DNA from: Thiobacillus sp.
Lineage (GTDB): Bacteria > Pseudomonadota > Gammaproteobacteria > Burkholderiales > Thiobacillaceae
DNA length: 64,000 bases
Direction: 5' to 3'
NCBI GenBank assembly: GCA_016124745.1
Contig: WGNC01000004.1
Span: 62,001 to 126,000 of the forward strand
The notes under the pieces were generated by a model. It saw nothing but the letters and a program-made list of their open reading frames with translations, was not told the DNA's origin and ran no database searches. A program made the translations under genes and the position numbers. Positions 21,267-31,251 of the stretch are shown piece after piece. Positions within the stretch are counted from its first letter, which is position 1; every line of letters begins with the position of its first letter.

Positions 21267-22505
21267 TCAGCGGCGCAGGCCTTCCCGGCGTGTGACGTAG
21301 CCGATGGAAAGTCCCTGCACCAGGATGGAGAACACGACCACGCTGTAGGTGAGCGCGACCAGGGTATCGCGTTCCGTGCCTGCCGGCAGCGACAGCGCAA
21401 GCGCCACCGAAATGCCGCCGCGCAGCCCGCCCCACGTCAGCACCTTCCAGGATCCCCGCGGCAGATTGAATGCGCTTGGCAGCAGTGCCACCGGCAAGCC
21501 GACCGTGAGCAGGCGGGCCAGCAGCGTGACGGCAACCGCAAGGCAGGCAGCCAGCAGCTCATGGAGCGAGAACACCACCAGCAGCACTTCCATGCCGATC
21601 AGGACAAAAAGCGTCGCGTTGAGGATTTCGTCGATCAACTCCCAGAACATGTCGACGTAGCGTCGCGTCGTATCCGACATTGCCAGCGCACGGCCGTGGT
21701 TGCCGATCATCAGCCCTGCAACCACCATCGCCAGCGGCCCCGATACATGTAGCCGGCTTGCCAGGGCATAGCCGCCGGTCACGGCAGCCAGCGTCAACAG
21801 CACCTCGACCTGGTAGTTGTCGACGCTCTTCAGCATACGGAAGGTGACATAGCCGAGTGCCAGGCCGAACAGCAGGCCACCGCCCGCTTCGTGCAGCAGC
21901 AGTTCAAGGCCCTGCCCCACCGTCGGCGTGAGGCCGCTCGCAACCATCCCCAGAAGCAGCGAGAAAATCACCACGCCTACACCATCGTTGAACAGCGACT
22001 CGCCCGCGATCACCAGTTCCAGTTCCTTCGGCGCGCCAGCAGACTTGAGGATGCCCATTACCGCGATCGGATCGGTCGGGGAAATCAATGCGCCGAAAAG
22101 CAGGCAGTACATCAGCGGCAACTGCAGACCCGCCAGCGGCAGCACGAGCCACATGCCAAAACCCACCAATACGGTCGACAGCAGCGTGCCCAGCACGGCC
22201 AGCACGCCGACCTGCCAGCGGTAGGTCTTGAGTTCACTCAGGTCGACATGCAGCGCACCGGCGAACAGCAGCAAGGACAGCATGCCTTGCATGAGCACGT
22301 CGGAAAAGTCGATCGACCGCAGCAGGGATTCCTCGTACTCGCGCAAGCCATACGCGAGGCCCACCGCGTCCAGCCCGATGAGCGCCAGCGAAAAAGCCAG
22401 CGAGGCGGCCATCACCCCGATCGTGGTGGGCATGCCAAGAAAGCGATGATTCAGATATGCCAGCAGCGCAGTAATGACGAGGCAGGCGGCGATAATATTC
22501 AGCAT
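21267..22505 (-). CDS. CPA1-family Na+/H+ antiporter
   Basis: MLNIIAACLVITALLAYLNHRFLGMPTTIGVMAASLAFSLAL...GALISPTDPIAVMGILKSAGAPKELELVIAGESLFNDGVGVVIF. Confidence 0.92.
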   Translation of the reverse strand: MLNIIAACLVITALLAYLNHRFLGMPTTIGVMAASLAFSLALIGLDAVGLAYGLREYEESLLRSIDFSDVLMQGMLSLLLFAGALHVDLSELKTYRWQVGVLAVLGTLLSTVLVGFGMWLVLPLAGLQLPLMYCLLFGALISPTDPIAVMGILKSAGAPKELELVIAGESLFNDGVGVVIFSLLLGMVASGLTPTVGQGLELLLHEAGGGLLFGLALGYVTFRMLKSVDNYQVEVLLTLAAVTGGYALASRLHVSGPLAMVVAGLMIGNHGRALAMSDTTRRYVDMFWELIDEILNATLFVLIGMEVLLVVFSLHELLAACLAVAVTLLARLLTVGLPVALLPSAFNLPRGSWKVLTWGGLRGGISVALALSLPAGTERDTLVALTYSVVVFSILVQGLSIGYVTRREGLRR

Positions 22506-22590
22506 GCGTGGTTTTCGTATTTCTGAAGCAAGACGGAGCATACCGCCACAAGGCGGCCTATGCGATTGAAATGGTCGGTCCTATGGGCGC

Positions 22591-23124
22591 TCAGAACCCA
22601 CCAATATAAGCGTAGCCGTCGTTCTGCAGATTGATGAGGCGTGTGTAGCCATCGTGCACGATTGTCACGCCCGGCAACACATCGTCGGGCGTCCAACCCA
22701 TCGATTTCATCGCACTGTGGCAGATCTCGACGCTGACCCCCAGGTCGAGCAGAGCCTGGGTGATGCCGGCATTGAGATTGGTAGCAAAGAGGTCATTGAC
22801 GGCCATCTGATACGTATCATCTATCAACAGAAACTTGGCGGCCTCGCCATGCAGCACCAGATGAATGTCGAGTTGCGGCGGTGCCACGCCCTGCTTGCGG
22901 TATGCCTCGATCAGCCCACGGGAAAAATACAGCCCCTTGCTGACGCCCGCCGCCGTCTCTTCAGAGTGAATGTCGTAGACGGCCCGGTAATGACCGTTCG
23001 GATCAACCTTCAACATCGGCCGCTCATGCGGCTCAGTCAAAGAAGGCGGCGCAGCCAAGGCGCCAGGCGTCACTGCCATGCCCAGCACGCATCCAACCGC
23101 ACAAAGTATCCTTGCGTAGATCAT
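22591..23124 (-). CDS. DsrE/DsrF-like exported protein
   Basis: Signal peptide MIYARILCAVGCVLGMAVTPGALA, then DIHLVLHGEAAKFLL...GVSVEICHSAMKSMGWTPDDVLPGVTIVHDGYTRLINLQNDGYAYIGGF. Confidence 0.82.
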   Translation of the reverse strand: MIYARILCAVGCVLGMAVTPGALAAPPSLTEPHERPMLKVDPNGHYRAVYDIHSEETAAGVSKGLYFSRGLIEAYRKQGVAPPQLDIHLVLHGEAAKFLLIDDTYQMAVNDLFATNLNAGITQALLDLGVSVEICHSAMKSMGWTPDDVLPGVTIVHDGYTRLINLQNDGYAYIGGF

Positions 23125-23298
23125 GATCGTCCTTCCCATTGGATTGATTGCAAGCGTTTCATGTGGGCCCTCGACCGACGCAATCATGGCCCGCCTCTTC
23201 TCAGCTTGTTCCAGATTGAGTTCAACAAGCATGCTGCCACAAAAGCAAAAAACGCGGGCGGTCTCCCGCCCACGTCTGACCGGCTCCTTTCCGACCAA

Positions 23299-23805
23299 TC
23301 AGGATTCGAAGCGAGGGCGCCCGTGATCCCGACGGCGATTGGGTATCGACTCGGCGTCGAACACGCCTTGCTGCTCAGCCGTCAGCTGGGCATAGAAAGC
23401 CTTGATCACCTCGGCACGCCCAGCCAGTCTGGCACGGCGTGCGTCCGCCTGGGCCAGCGTCCGGTCCAGACGTTGCGGCGTGTTCAACTGATCCAATTCC
23501 TCAAGCATGGCCTGTCGGTCCCTGGCCGTCGACCGCATGCCCGGCTGGCTGGCGCTGGCAAATGCACTCCACGCTGCCTCCTGCTCAGGTTTGAGGTCAA
23601 GTTTTGCCTTCAATTCGGACAGGTGCTCGGCATGGCGTTCCTCCCACTTGGCATGGACGTGTTGCGCGTGACGGGCTTCGCAGCCAATCTTGCCTTCGGG
23701 GCCACCGGCCGTCATCGCAAAGGACGAAGCCGCGAGAATGCCACTCCCTGCAAGCAATCCCGCGATCAGTGCGCGTTTGGTAAAAAGAGTCGTGTTCAAT
23801 TGCAT
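23299..23805 (-). CDS. Spy/CpxP-family (LTxxQ) periplasmic protein
   Basis: MQLNTTLFTKRALIAGLLAGSGILAASSFAMTAGG...LDLKPEQEAAWSAFASA...FYAQLTAEQQGVFDAE. Confidence 0.8.
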   Translation of the reverse strand: MQLNTTLFTKRALIAGLLAGSGILAASSFAMTAGGPEGKIGCEARHAQHVHAKWEERHAEHLSELKAKLDLKPEQEAAWSAFASASQPGMRSTARDRQAMLEELDQLNTPQRLDRTLAQADARRARLAGRAEVIKAFYAQLTAEQQGVFDAESIPNRRRDHGRPRFES

Positions 23806-24124
23806 TGCGTTCTCCTTCCGAGACGTTGTCAAAGTAGCCGGTCCAAAGCGGGCAGGCATGAAACGTATTCTGGAGACGCGATGTATCGGCAGGATTTCAG
23901 GGGCAGGCGCGCGCGTAACCGTGTGTATCCGAATGTGGCGGAGCGGTTCAGCTTTAATGGGTTGCCAGTTGCCCGCTGCGCAAGACTTCTATGGCCAACG
24001 CGGCATGTCCCTGCCTCTCAAGCGCACCAAGCTCGAACAGATGCTCCAGTTCATTCAGCGCCGGCTCGATCCCATCGCGCCGGCTCCCTGATTCGGGCAA
24101 CCGGGAAGCCTTCTTGCCCTGACC

Positions 24125-24592
24125 TCACTGATAGGTCCGCCCATCGTGCCTGATCCATCCTGCCGGATGTCGGCCCTGAGGATCATGGTGTGTCCAGTGG
24201 ACCAGGCCGCCCTTGGGGTTCCATTCATACTCGCCATAAAAGGCAACCCTGTCTCCCGTGCGGAGTGTGTCGATGCGCTGCGCGAGATCGATGTTGTGGG
24301 CTACAAGCAGGGTCCGCCCGGATTCGAGTCGAATGATGAAGCGCTGATGCCGGCTGCCATCGTCGTCGTCCGGCAACACCTTGATAACCGTCCCCTGTCC
24401 CGTAACCTGCACATTGCCGAGGCGGTTGGCAAAAGCGCTTTCGAGTTCTGCATCACTGCCGCCACGAGTCTCCAGCGAAATCTCGCGGACGGCTGCCGGC
24501 TCCTGGCCAACGGGCGACGTGCCGGTATTCGGGGCGAACGCGAAATAGGCGGCAGCGGCAAGCGCCGCGATGATCAATAATAGCCTGTTCAT
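24125..24592 (-). CDS. DUF3465-like protein
   Basis: MNRLLLIIAALAAAAYFAFAP...GRTLLVAHNIDLAQRIDTLRTGDRVAFYGEYEWNPKGGLVHWTHHDPQGRHPAGWIRHDGRTYQ. Confidence 0.82.
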   Translation of the reverse strand: MNRLLLIIAALAAAAYFAFAPNTGTSPVGQEPAAVREISLETRGGSDAELESAFANRLGNVQVTGQGTVIKVLPDDDDGSRHQRFIIRLESGRTLLVAHNIDLAQRIDTLRTGDRVAFYGEYEWNPKGGLVHWTHHDPQGRHPAGWIRHDGRTYQ

Positions 24593-24743
24593 TTCAGATT
24601 TGGGAAGGCATGGGGAAGCAGGATAGTGCCATGGGGCGGGCAATTTGAGACTGGAGAGAGACGGCTCCCGGACATTCCCTCCGCCTCTCGATCATGCCGC
24701 CTTTCCCTTCACCCGCTCAGGATTGCTGCGGAGATCCAGTGGA

Positions 24744-25544
24744 TCAGCCATCCGCCGCCTCGTTCTGCGGCCAGATCGAGGCGTCGATGGTTTCCTGATA
24801 GGCATGCCAGGTGGCATGCCCGATGAGTGGCAGCAGCACGGCGAATCCGACACAGGCGGTGGCGAATCCCAGCAACACGGACAAGCCAATCAGGCTTGCC
24901 CACAAAAACATGGGCTGCTTGTTGCGCAACACGGCATTCACGCTGGTGACAACGGCAGTAACGGCATCCACCTTGCGGTCCATGATCATCGGCAGCGAAA
25001 AGGCGCTGGCGGAAAAAACGATGGCGGTGAAGACAGCGCCGATCACGCTGCCAATTCCAAGGAAGGGCAGCATCTGTTCCAGGCTCGGGTTGGACTCGAC
25101 CGGGAAGAACACGTGTACCGTCGCTGCTGCCCGCGCCCACACCAGCATCACCACCAGCAGCACGACGCCCAGCACCAGCAGTTCCCGGATGTGGTGCCAG
25201 CCCTCTTGCAGGCAATAGCCCATCACCGGCACCTGCCCTCTGCCCAGCTGCCGACTGATGGAATACAGGCCCACCGCCAGCACCGGGCCGATGAAGACGA
25301 AGCCGGTTGCGAGCCCGATGTACAGCGCAATCGTGCCGTAGCGCCAGGACAGAGACGCGATCAGCAGGCTCAGCGCCATCAGGGCGACACCGTAGGTCAG
25401 GCTCAGCCGCGGCGCCCGGATCATGTCGCCCCAGCCCAGGCGCAGCCAGCGCAGGGGGGCGGACAGATCAAGCATCCGGCAGGGCGCCACGAAGGGCATG
25501 TTTTCAGGGGATTCGGGCGTGTCTGACGCAGGCAGTGTGGCCAT
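24744..25544 (-). CDS. DUF2189-like integral membrane protein
   Basis: MATLPASDTPESPENMPFVAPCRMLDLSAPLRWLRLGWGDMIRAPRLSLTYGVALMALSLLIASLSWRYG... Confidence 0.85.
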   Translation of the reverse strand: MATLPASDTPESPENMPFVAPCRMLDLSAPLRWLRLGWGDMIRAPRLSLTYGVALMALSLLIASLSWRYGTIALYIGLATGFVFIGPVLAVGLYSISRQLGRGQVPVMGYCLQEGWHHIRELLVLGVVLLVVMLVWARAAATVHVFFPVESNPSLEQMLPFLGIGSVIGAVFTAIVFSASAFSLPMIMDRKVDAVTAVVTSVNAVLRNKQPMFLWASLIGLSVLLGFATACVGFAVLLPLIGHATWHAYQETIDASIWPQNEAADG

Positions 25545-25721
25545 GCAAACCTCCTCTTCGATTGGATAGGGTTCCCTCTTCTTGTATCGGGGAATGGTCT
25601 TTTTATAGGCCATAATTTCCGCAGCGGGAATCGAACCGGTTGCTGACGAACACGCTCCGCCGGCATGCGGCCCGACGATTTCCGTCCGTCCGGCCCGCCA
25701 GGCTGCGGGGCTGACGCTTTC

Positions 25722-26207
25722 CTAGTAACGCCCGTGCTGTTTGTTGATGTAGTTCGTCATCTCGACGTACTGGATATTCATGCGCCTGAGGGTGCCATGC
25801 ACGGAGCGAATCACGGCGCGCATGACCTGGTAGACGACTCTGGGGTGGGTATCCAGCAATTGCTCGAGCGCATCGCGATCGAGACTGATCAAATCGGTCT
25901 GGCCGACCGATCTCAGCGTGGCGCTATGCTTTTGTCCATCCAGAAAGCCCATTTCCCCTGCCAGATCGCGGGATCGCAGCACATGCAGCACGACCCACTC
26001 GCCCTCAGGCGTTTCGTGGGTCACCGCAAGATTGCCTTCCGCAATGACGTGCAGGTTGTTGTCGATATCCCCTTCCCGGAACAGGATTTCTCCGTCCTTG
26101 AGTCTGCGGCACACGAGATGCGCGCTGAGCAGGTCACATGCTTCATCCGACAATTCATCCGCCAGGGGCGATTTGCGTAAGGTTTCGTAACAATCTTCAG
26201 CTGCCAC
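25722..26207 (-). CDS. Cyclic nucleotide-binding domain protein (no HTH evident)
   Basis: LKDGEILFREGDIDNNLHVIAEGNLAVTHETPEGEWVVLHVLRSRDLAGEMGFLDGQKHSATLRS. Confidence 0.88.
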   Translation of the reverse strand: MAAEDCYETLRKSPLADELSDEACDLLSAHLVCRRLKDGEILFREGDIDNNLHVIAEGNLAVTHETPEGEWVVLHVLRSRDLAGEMGFLDGQKHSATLRSVGQTDLISLDRDALEQLLDTHPRVVYQVMRAVIRSVHGTLRRMNIQYVEMTNYINKQHGRY

Positions 26208-26485
26208 CAGTCCACCTCGTCATTCTTTTGAAGTCTTTTACAAGAATATAGGAAATTCAAGCGCGCAAGTGGCCAATTTCAAGCCCGCGAATTTCCTCAC
26301 TCAGAATGGATCCGAACAGAAAATCGGACAAGCATGCCGGCTCAAATTGAAGGTACCCGGTGATCGATGCCAAATAGCCCCTCGTCGGCATATGGGTTGG
26401 CGAGTTGGGCGGCGACGCTGAGCATCAGAAAGAATGGTGGTCCGCCATCGTTTTCCAGACCGCCCACAACGCGAATCACGCGCCC

Positions 26486-27397
26486 CTATTTCCGCCGATC
26501 CCAATAAGGCTCACCTGCCAGGCGGTCCGCAAGAAAGTCGATCAAGGCGCGCACGCGTCTCGACAGGTGGCGGGTGGGCGGATAGACCGCATAGGCCCCG
26601 AGTTCGGGCCAGACATGATCGTCCAGCACCTGCACCAACCGACCTGCTTGCACGGCTTCGTGAACGTAGAACGTGGGAAGCAGCAGCAGGCCTTCGCCGG
26701 CAATCGCCGCACGCATGAGAAATTCGCCGCTGCTGGCGGCGAGGCGCACCGGTACGCGCACATTGCCGGGCAGTCCATCCGGCCCCCGGTAGCTCCACAA
26801 GCCCGGATCGCGCACGTTGCTGTATGCCAGGCAAGCATGGCTTGCCAGATCGGCTGCCACTTTGGGGGTGCCGTGCCGAGACAGATAACCTGGACTGGCG
26901 CACAGGACATGGCGGATCGGTGCGAGGCGGCGCGCCATCAGACTCGAGTCTTCAAGCGTGGCAATGCGGACGGCCAAGTCGAAGCCCTCCTGCATCAGGT
27001 CGATCCGGCGGTCGTTGAAATCCAGTTCGAAGCGCACATCGGGATGAAGCGTCATGAATTCCTGAATCAGCGGGGCCAGATGCAGCAGGCCGAATGACAG
27101 TGGCAGCGCCACCTTGAGTCCGCCCTTGAGTGCGCCGTGGGCCTGGGACACGGCCGATTCGGCCTCGTCCAGATCGGCGAGGATGGCGACGCTGCGTTCG
27201 TAAAAGGCGAGGCCGCTGTCGGTGAGATTGAGGCGGCGCGTGGTGCGCTGAATAAGCGACACGCCCAGGCGGGCTTCAAGTTCGGCCAGACGTCTGCTGA
27301 CGGCAGACTTGGGCAGGCCCAGTCGTTCGGCTGCACCACTGATGCTGCCGGCCTCGACGATGGCGACGAAGATCTGCATATGAGCGAACTTATCCAT
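26486..27397 (-). CDS. LysR-family transcriptional regulator
   Basis: MDKFAHMQIFVAIVEAGSISGAAERLGLPKSAVSRRLAELEARLGVSLIQRTTRRLNLTDSGLAFYERS. Confidence 0.95.
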   Translation of the reverse strand: MDKFAHMQIFVAIVEAGSISGAAERLGLPKSAVSRRLAELEARLGVSLIQRTTRRLNLTDSGLAFYERSVAILADLDEAESAVSQAHGALKGGLKVALPLSFGLLHLAPLIQEFMTLHPDVRFELDFNDRRIDLMQEGFDLAVRIATLEDSSLMARRLAPIRHVLCASPGYLSRHGTPKVAADLASHACLAYSNVRDPGLWSYRGPDGLPGNVRVPVRLAASSGEFLMRAAIAGEGLLLLPTFYVHEAVQAGRLVQVLDDHVWPELGAYAVYPPTRHLSRRVRALIDFLADRLAGEPYWDRRK

Positions 27398-27453
27398 TTA
27401 TCCCGATTAAGAGAACAGTCATTTCAATTATCCTGTCTTTATCCCGATTAGAG
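27397..27453. promoter_or_regulatory. Direct repeat TTTATCCCGATTA(A)GAG x2, candidate LysR operator
   Basis: tttatcccgattaagag at 27397-27413 and tttatcccgattagag at 27438-27453, between the divergent LysR gene and azoR. Confidence 0.55.
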
Positions 27454-27503
27454 CAAAGACAACAATAGCATCACGGTGCCAACTCGGCCCGCTTCCACTG
27501 GAG

Positions 27504-28157
27504 ATGCCCATCATGCAAACCACCCCTTCCACCCCCCAGTCCCTGCGCGTGTTGCGCGTCGATTCCAGCGCCCGCATCGAGGGCTCGATTACGCGCCAGT
27601 TGGCTGACCGGTTGATCGACGGCTTGCAGAAGCGCGTACCCGATTTCACCGTCACCCGGCGCGATGTGGCACAGGGCCTGCCCTTTGTGGATGCCGACTG
27701 GGTCGATGCCAACCTGACCGACCCGGAGGCCCGCAACGCGGAACAGCGTCTAACGCTGGTCGGTTCCGACACGCTGGTGGCCGAGGTGATGGCGGCGGAC
27801 CTGTGGGTGATCGCCACCCCCATCTACAACTTCGGCGTGCCGGCGAGCCTCAAGGCATGGGTCGACCAGATCGCCCGCGCCCGCTTGACCTTCCGTTACA
27901 CCGAGCAAGGACCGCAGGGTCTGCTGACCGGCAAGAAGGTCTATATTCTGACGGCCACCGGCGGCACCGAGGTGGGCAGCACCATCGATTTCGCCACGCC
28001 CTGGCTCAGGTTCGTGCTGGGCTTTCTCGGCATCACCGACGTCGAGGTGATCGCCGCCGACCGCGGCATGATGCGCGGCAGGGCTGCCCACCAAGCCGCT
28101 ACGGAACGCATCGACGAGGTGCTTGCGCACGACTGGCAGACGCTCGCCGCTGCGTAA
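27504..28157 (+). CDS. azoR: FMN-dependent NADH-azoreductase / NAD(P)H dehydrogenase-like flavodoxin-fold protein
   Basis: LRVLRVDSSARIEGSITRQLADRLIDGL...DLWVIATPIYNFGVPASLKAWVDQIARARLTFRYTEQGPQGLLTGKKVYILTATGG. Confidence 0.92.
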   Translation: MPIMQTTPSTPQSLRVLRVDSSARIEGSITRQLADRLIDGLQKRVPDFTVTRRDVAQGLPFVDADWVDANLTDPEARNAEQRLTLVGSDTLVAEVMAADLWVIATPIYNFGVPASLKAWVDQIARARLTFRYTEQGPQGLLTGKKVYILTATGGTEVGSTIDFATPWLRFVLGFLGITDVEVIAADRGMMRGRAAHQAATERIDEVLAHDWQTLAAA

Positions 28158-28202
28158 AGGCCGCACCCAAACACGCTTTGCAAACCTGCCAAGGAGACAG
28201 AC

Positions 28203-29060
28203 ATGACTGCACGCACCATCCGCCAACGCGTTCCCGCCCACGAGGTCACCGAGGGCGCGGGCGTTACCGTCCATCGCAGCATCGGCACGCCGGCGCTGCG
28301 CAACCTCGACCCCTTCCTGATGCTTGACCACTTCGGCAGCGATAACCCGGACGAGTACATTGCCGGTTTTCCGGACCATCCGCATCGCGGCTTCATCACC
28401 TTCACCTACATGCTCGACGGCCGCATGGAACATCGCGACAGCATGGGCAACCGCGGCGAACTCGACTCCGGCGGCGCGCAGTGGATGAAGGCGGCCAGCG
28501 GCGTCATCCATTCCGAAATGCCGCGCCAGACCAACGGCCTGATGCGCGGCTTCCAGTTGTGGATCAATCTTCCCGCCAGCGAGAAGTTGTCCGACCCGGC
28601 CTATCAGGAGTTCTCGGCGGCGGCGATTCCCGAGGTCACGCAGGACGGTGCCCGGGTGCGCGTGCTGGCCGGCGAATTCAGCGGCACCCGCGGTGTCATC
28701 GAGGATCCGTCGACCGACGTGCTCTATCTTGATGTCGCCCTCCCCACCAACGCAGCCTTCTCGCTGCCGCTCGATGCAGCGCGCCATGCGTTCGTCTACG
28801 TATTCGAAGGCAGCGCCCGGGTCGCCGGAGATGACCTGGCGAAGCACACGCTGGCGGTGCTGGGATCGGGCGACACAGTGGGGATCACGGCTGGCGCCGA
28901 CGGCGCACGCTTCATCCTGGTGGCCGGACGGCCCATCGGCGAACCGGTGGTGCAGTACGGCCCCTTCGTGATGAACACTCGCGCAGAGATCGAACAGGCG
29001 ATGGCCGACTACCGCGACGGCAAGCTGGTGAAAACCCGGGCAGCGATGCGTGGGCAATGA
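28203..29060 (+). CDS. Pirin family protein
   Basis: HRSIGTPALRNLDPFLMLDHFGSDNPDEYIAGFPDHPHRGFITFTYMLDGRMEHRDSMGNRGELDSGGAQWMKAASGVIHSEMP. Confidence 0.95.
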   Translation: MTARTIRQRVPAHEVTEGAGVTVHRSIGTPALRNLDPFLMLDHFGSDNPDEYIAGFPDHPHRGFITFTYMLDGRMEHRDSMGNRGELDSGGAQWMKAASGVIHSEMPRQTNGLMRGFQLWINLPASEKLSDPAYQEFSAAAIPEVTQDGARVRVLAGEFSGTRGVIEDPSTDVLYLDVALPTNAAFSLPLDAARHAFVYVFEGSARVAGDDLAKHTLAVLGSGDTVGITAGADGARFILVAGRPIGEPVVQYGPFVMNTRAEIEQAMADYRDGKLVKTRAAMRGQ

Positions 29061-29116
29061 GCTCGCCCCGGCTTTCCATGCGCTATGGTTCATAGCATCC
29101 GTGGAAGGAGGTTCCC

Positions 29117-29704
29117 ATGAAGCCGCCCCTGCTCGACGCCATTCAGCAGCGCTATGCCTGCCGTCAATTCATTGCCGATCGTCCGGTGTCTGCAGACGCG
29201 CTGGCGGTATTGCTGGAAGCCGGCCGCCTCGCCCCTTCCGCCTTCGGACTGGAGCCTTGGCGCTTCGTCATCGTGACCGATGCTGCAGGCAAGGCTGCCA
29301 TCGCCCACGCCTGTTTCGGACAGCCTGCCGCAACCACGGCTGCGGCCTTCATCGCCATCGTGGCGCTGGTGGATGAACTCGACCCGGATTCGGATTACGT
29401 GCGCGCGCGCTTCGAGGCCGAGGCGCGCGGCGCGGATGCCGCACCGATCTATGACGCCTATCGTGTCCACTATCAAGCCGACTCCATCACGGCATGGGCA
29501 CAGGGCCAGTGCAACTTTGCCGCGGCACAGATGCTGCTGCAGGCGGCGCATCTGGGACTCGGCAGTTGCCCGATCGGCGGATTCGACGCGGCTGCGCTGA
29601 CCAGCGTCCTCAAGCTGCCGCCAGGCGAAACGCCCGCGCTGGTGATCGCGCTGGGGCACTGCAGCTACCCTGCGCCGGAACGGCTGCGCAAGCCGCTGGA
29701 TTGA
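29117..29704 (+). CDS. Nitroreductase family protein
   Basis: MKPPLLDAIQQRYACRQFIADRPVSADALAVLLEAGRLAPSAFGLEPWRFVIV...LGSCPIGGFDAAAL. Confidence 0.93.
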   Translation: MKPPLLDAIQQRYACRQFIADRPVSADALAVLLEAGRLAPSAFGLEPWRFVIVTDAAGKAAIAHACFGQPAATTAAAFIAIVALVDELDPDSDYVRARFEAEARGADAAPIYDAYRVHYQADSITAWAQGQCNFAAAQMLLQAAHLGLGSCPIGGFDAAALTSVLKLPPGETPALVIALGHCSYPAPERLRKPLD

Positions 29705-29784
29705 GCGGGTCCGCCCTCGGGCACGTCAGGTAACCCTGACCGCAGACGGGTCGTGCAGGCCGGTCCAGGCCTTAGAATTCCGCC

Positions 29785-31251
29785 ATGCCCAAACTTGAAT
29801 CGCTGCGCTTCGACAACGGCTTCGCCCGCCTGCCGGAGACTTATTATTCGCGCGTCTGCCCCACGCCCGTTCCCGATCCTTACCTGGTGTGTCACAGCCC
29901 GGAAGCGCTGCGCCTGCTCGATCTGGACGAGAGCGAAATCAGCCGGCGAGAAATGATCGAGACCCTGGCCGGCAACCGGTTGCTGCCCGGGATGGATGCG
30001 ATCGCCGCGCTCTATGCCGGGCACCAGTTCGGCCACTATGTGCCGCAACTGGGCGACGGCCGCGCGATGCTGCTGGGCGAAGTGAAGAATGCCGCGGGCG
30101 AAGGCTGGGAGGTGCAACTGAAGGGCGCCGGCCGCACGCCCTACTCGCGCGGCGGCGACGGCCGCGCGGTGCTGCGCTCCAGCATCCGCGAATTTCTCTG
30201 TTCCGAGGCGATGCATGCGCTCGGCATCCCCACCACGCGCGCACTCTGCATCGTCGGCAGCGACCGTCCGGTCTACCGCGAGGATGAGGAGACTGCCGCG
30301 CTGGTGACGCGGCTGGCGCCGAGCTTCGTCCGCTTCGGCTCGTTCGAGGTGTTCTACTATCGCAACCAGGTCGAGGCGTTGCGCCAGCTGGCCGATTACG
30401 TCCTCGCCCGCTATTACCCGGAGCTGGCGGTCCGCGCCGAGCCCTACGCCGAAATGCTGCGCGAAGTCACCCGGCGCACGGCGGAACTGATGGCGCAGTG
30501 GCAGGCGGTCGGTTTTTCGCACGGCGTCATGAACACCGACAACATGTCGATCCTGGGGCTGACGCTGGACTACGGCCCGTTCGGCTTTCTCGATGCGTTC
30601 GACCCCGGCTTCATCTGCAACCATTCCGACAGCGGCGGCCGCTACGCCTTCGACCAGCAGCCGGACGTGGCCGCCTGGAACATCACCAAACTGGCGCAGG
30701 CGCTGGCGCCGCTACTGTCGGTCGAAACCGCCTCGGCCGCGATCAGTGACTATCCACAGCAATTCGGCCAGGCCTACCTCGGACGCATGGCCGCCAAGTT
30801 CGGCCTGGCGCCGGGCGGCGAAACGGTTCCGCTCATGATGGACGCGCTGCAACTGCTGGCACGGAACCATGTCGACTACACGATATTTTTCCGCCGCCTG
30901 TGCAACTTCGACTGCACGGCAGGTGCGGCCAACGCACCATTGCGCGACCTGTTCCTCGACCGCGCGGCCTTCGACGCCTGGGCGGTGCGCTATGCCGCTG
31001 CGCTGCGTGGCATGAACGCAGTCGATGCTGAGCGCAGCACAGCCATGCGTGCGGTCAACCCCAAGTACATCCTGCGCAACCACCTTGCCGAAGTCGCCAT
31101 CCGCCGCGCAGCGGACCATCGCGACTACAGCGAGATCGCCCGCCTGCACACGCTGCTGGCGCATCCGTTCGACGAACAGCCCGAACTCGAGTCCTATGCC
31201 GCCGAGCCCCCTGACTGGGCGAAGAAGATTGAGGTAAGCTGTTCTTCGTGA
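29785..31251 (+). CDS. selO: Protein adenylyltransferase SelO (YdiU/UPF0061)
   Basis: LESLRFDNGFARLPETYYSRVCPTPVPDPYLV...YAGHQFGHYVPQLGDGRAMLLGEV...QLKGAGRTPYSRGGDGRAVLRSSIREFLCSEAMHALGIPTTRAL. Confidence 0.96.
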   Translation: MPKLESLRFDNGFARLPETYYSRVCPTPVPDPYLVCHSPEALRLLDLDESEISRREMIETLAGNRLLPGMDAIAALYAGHQFGHYVPQLGDGRAMLLGEVKNAAGEGWEVQLKGAGRTPYSRGGDGRAVLRSSIREFLCSEAMHALGIPTTRALCIVGSDRPVYREDEETAALVTRLAPSFVRFGSFEVFYYRNQVEALRQLADYVLARYYPELAVRAEPYAEMLREVTRRTAELMAQWQAVGFSHGVMNTDNMSILGLTLDYGPFGFLDAFDPGFICNHSDSGGRYAFDQQPDVAAWNITKLAQALAPLLSVETASAAISDYPQQFGQAYLGRMAAKFGLAPGGETVPLMMDALQLLARNHVDYTIFFRRLCNFDCTAGAANAPLRDLFLDRAAFDAWAVRYAAALRGMNAVDAERSTAMRAVNPKYILRNHLAEVAIRRAADHRDYSEIARLHTLLAHPFDEQPELESYAAEPPDWAKKIEVSCSS

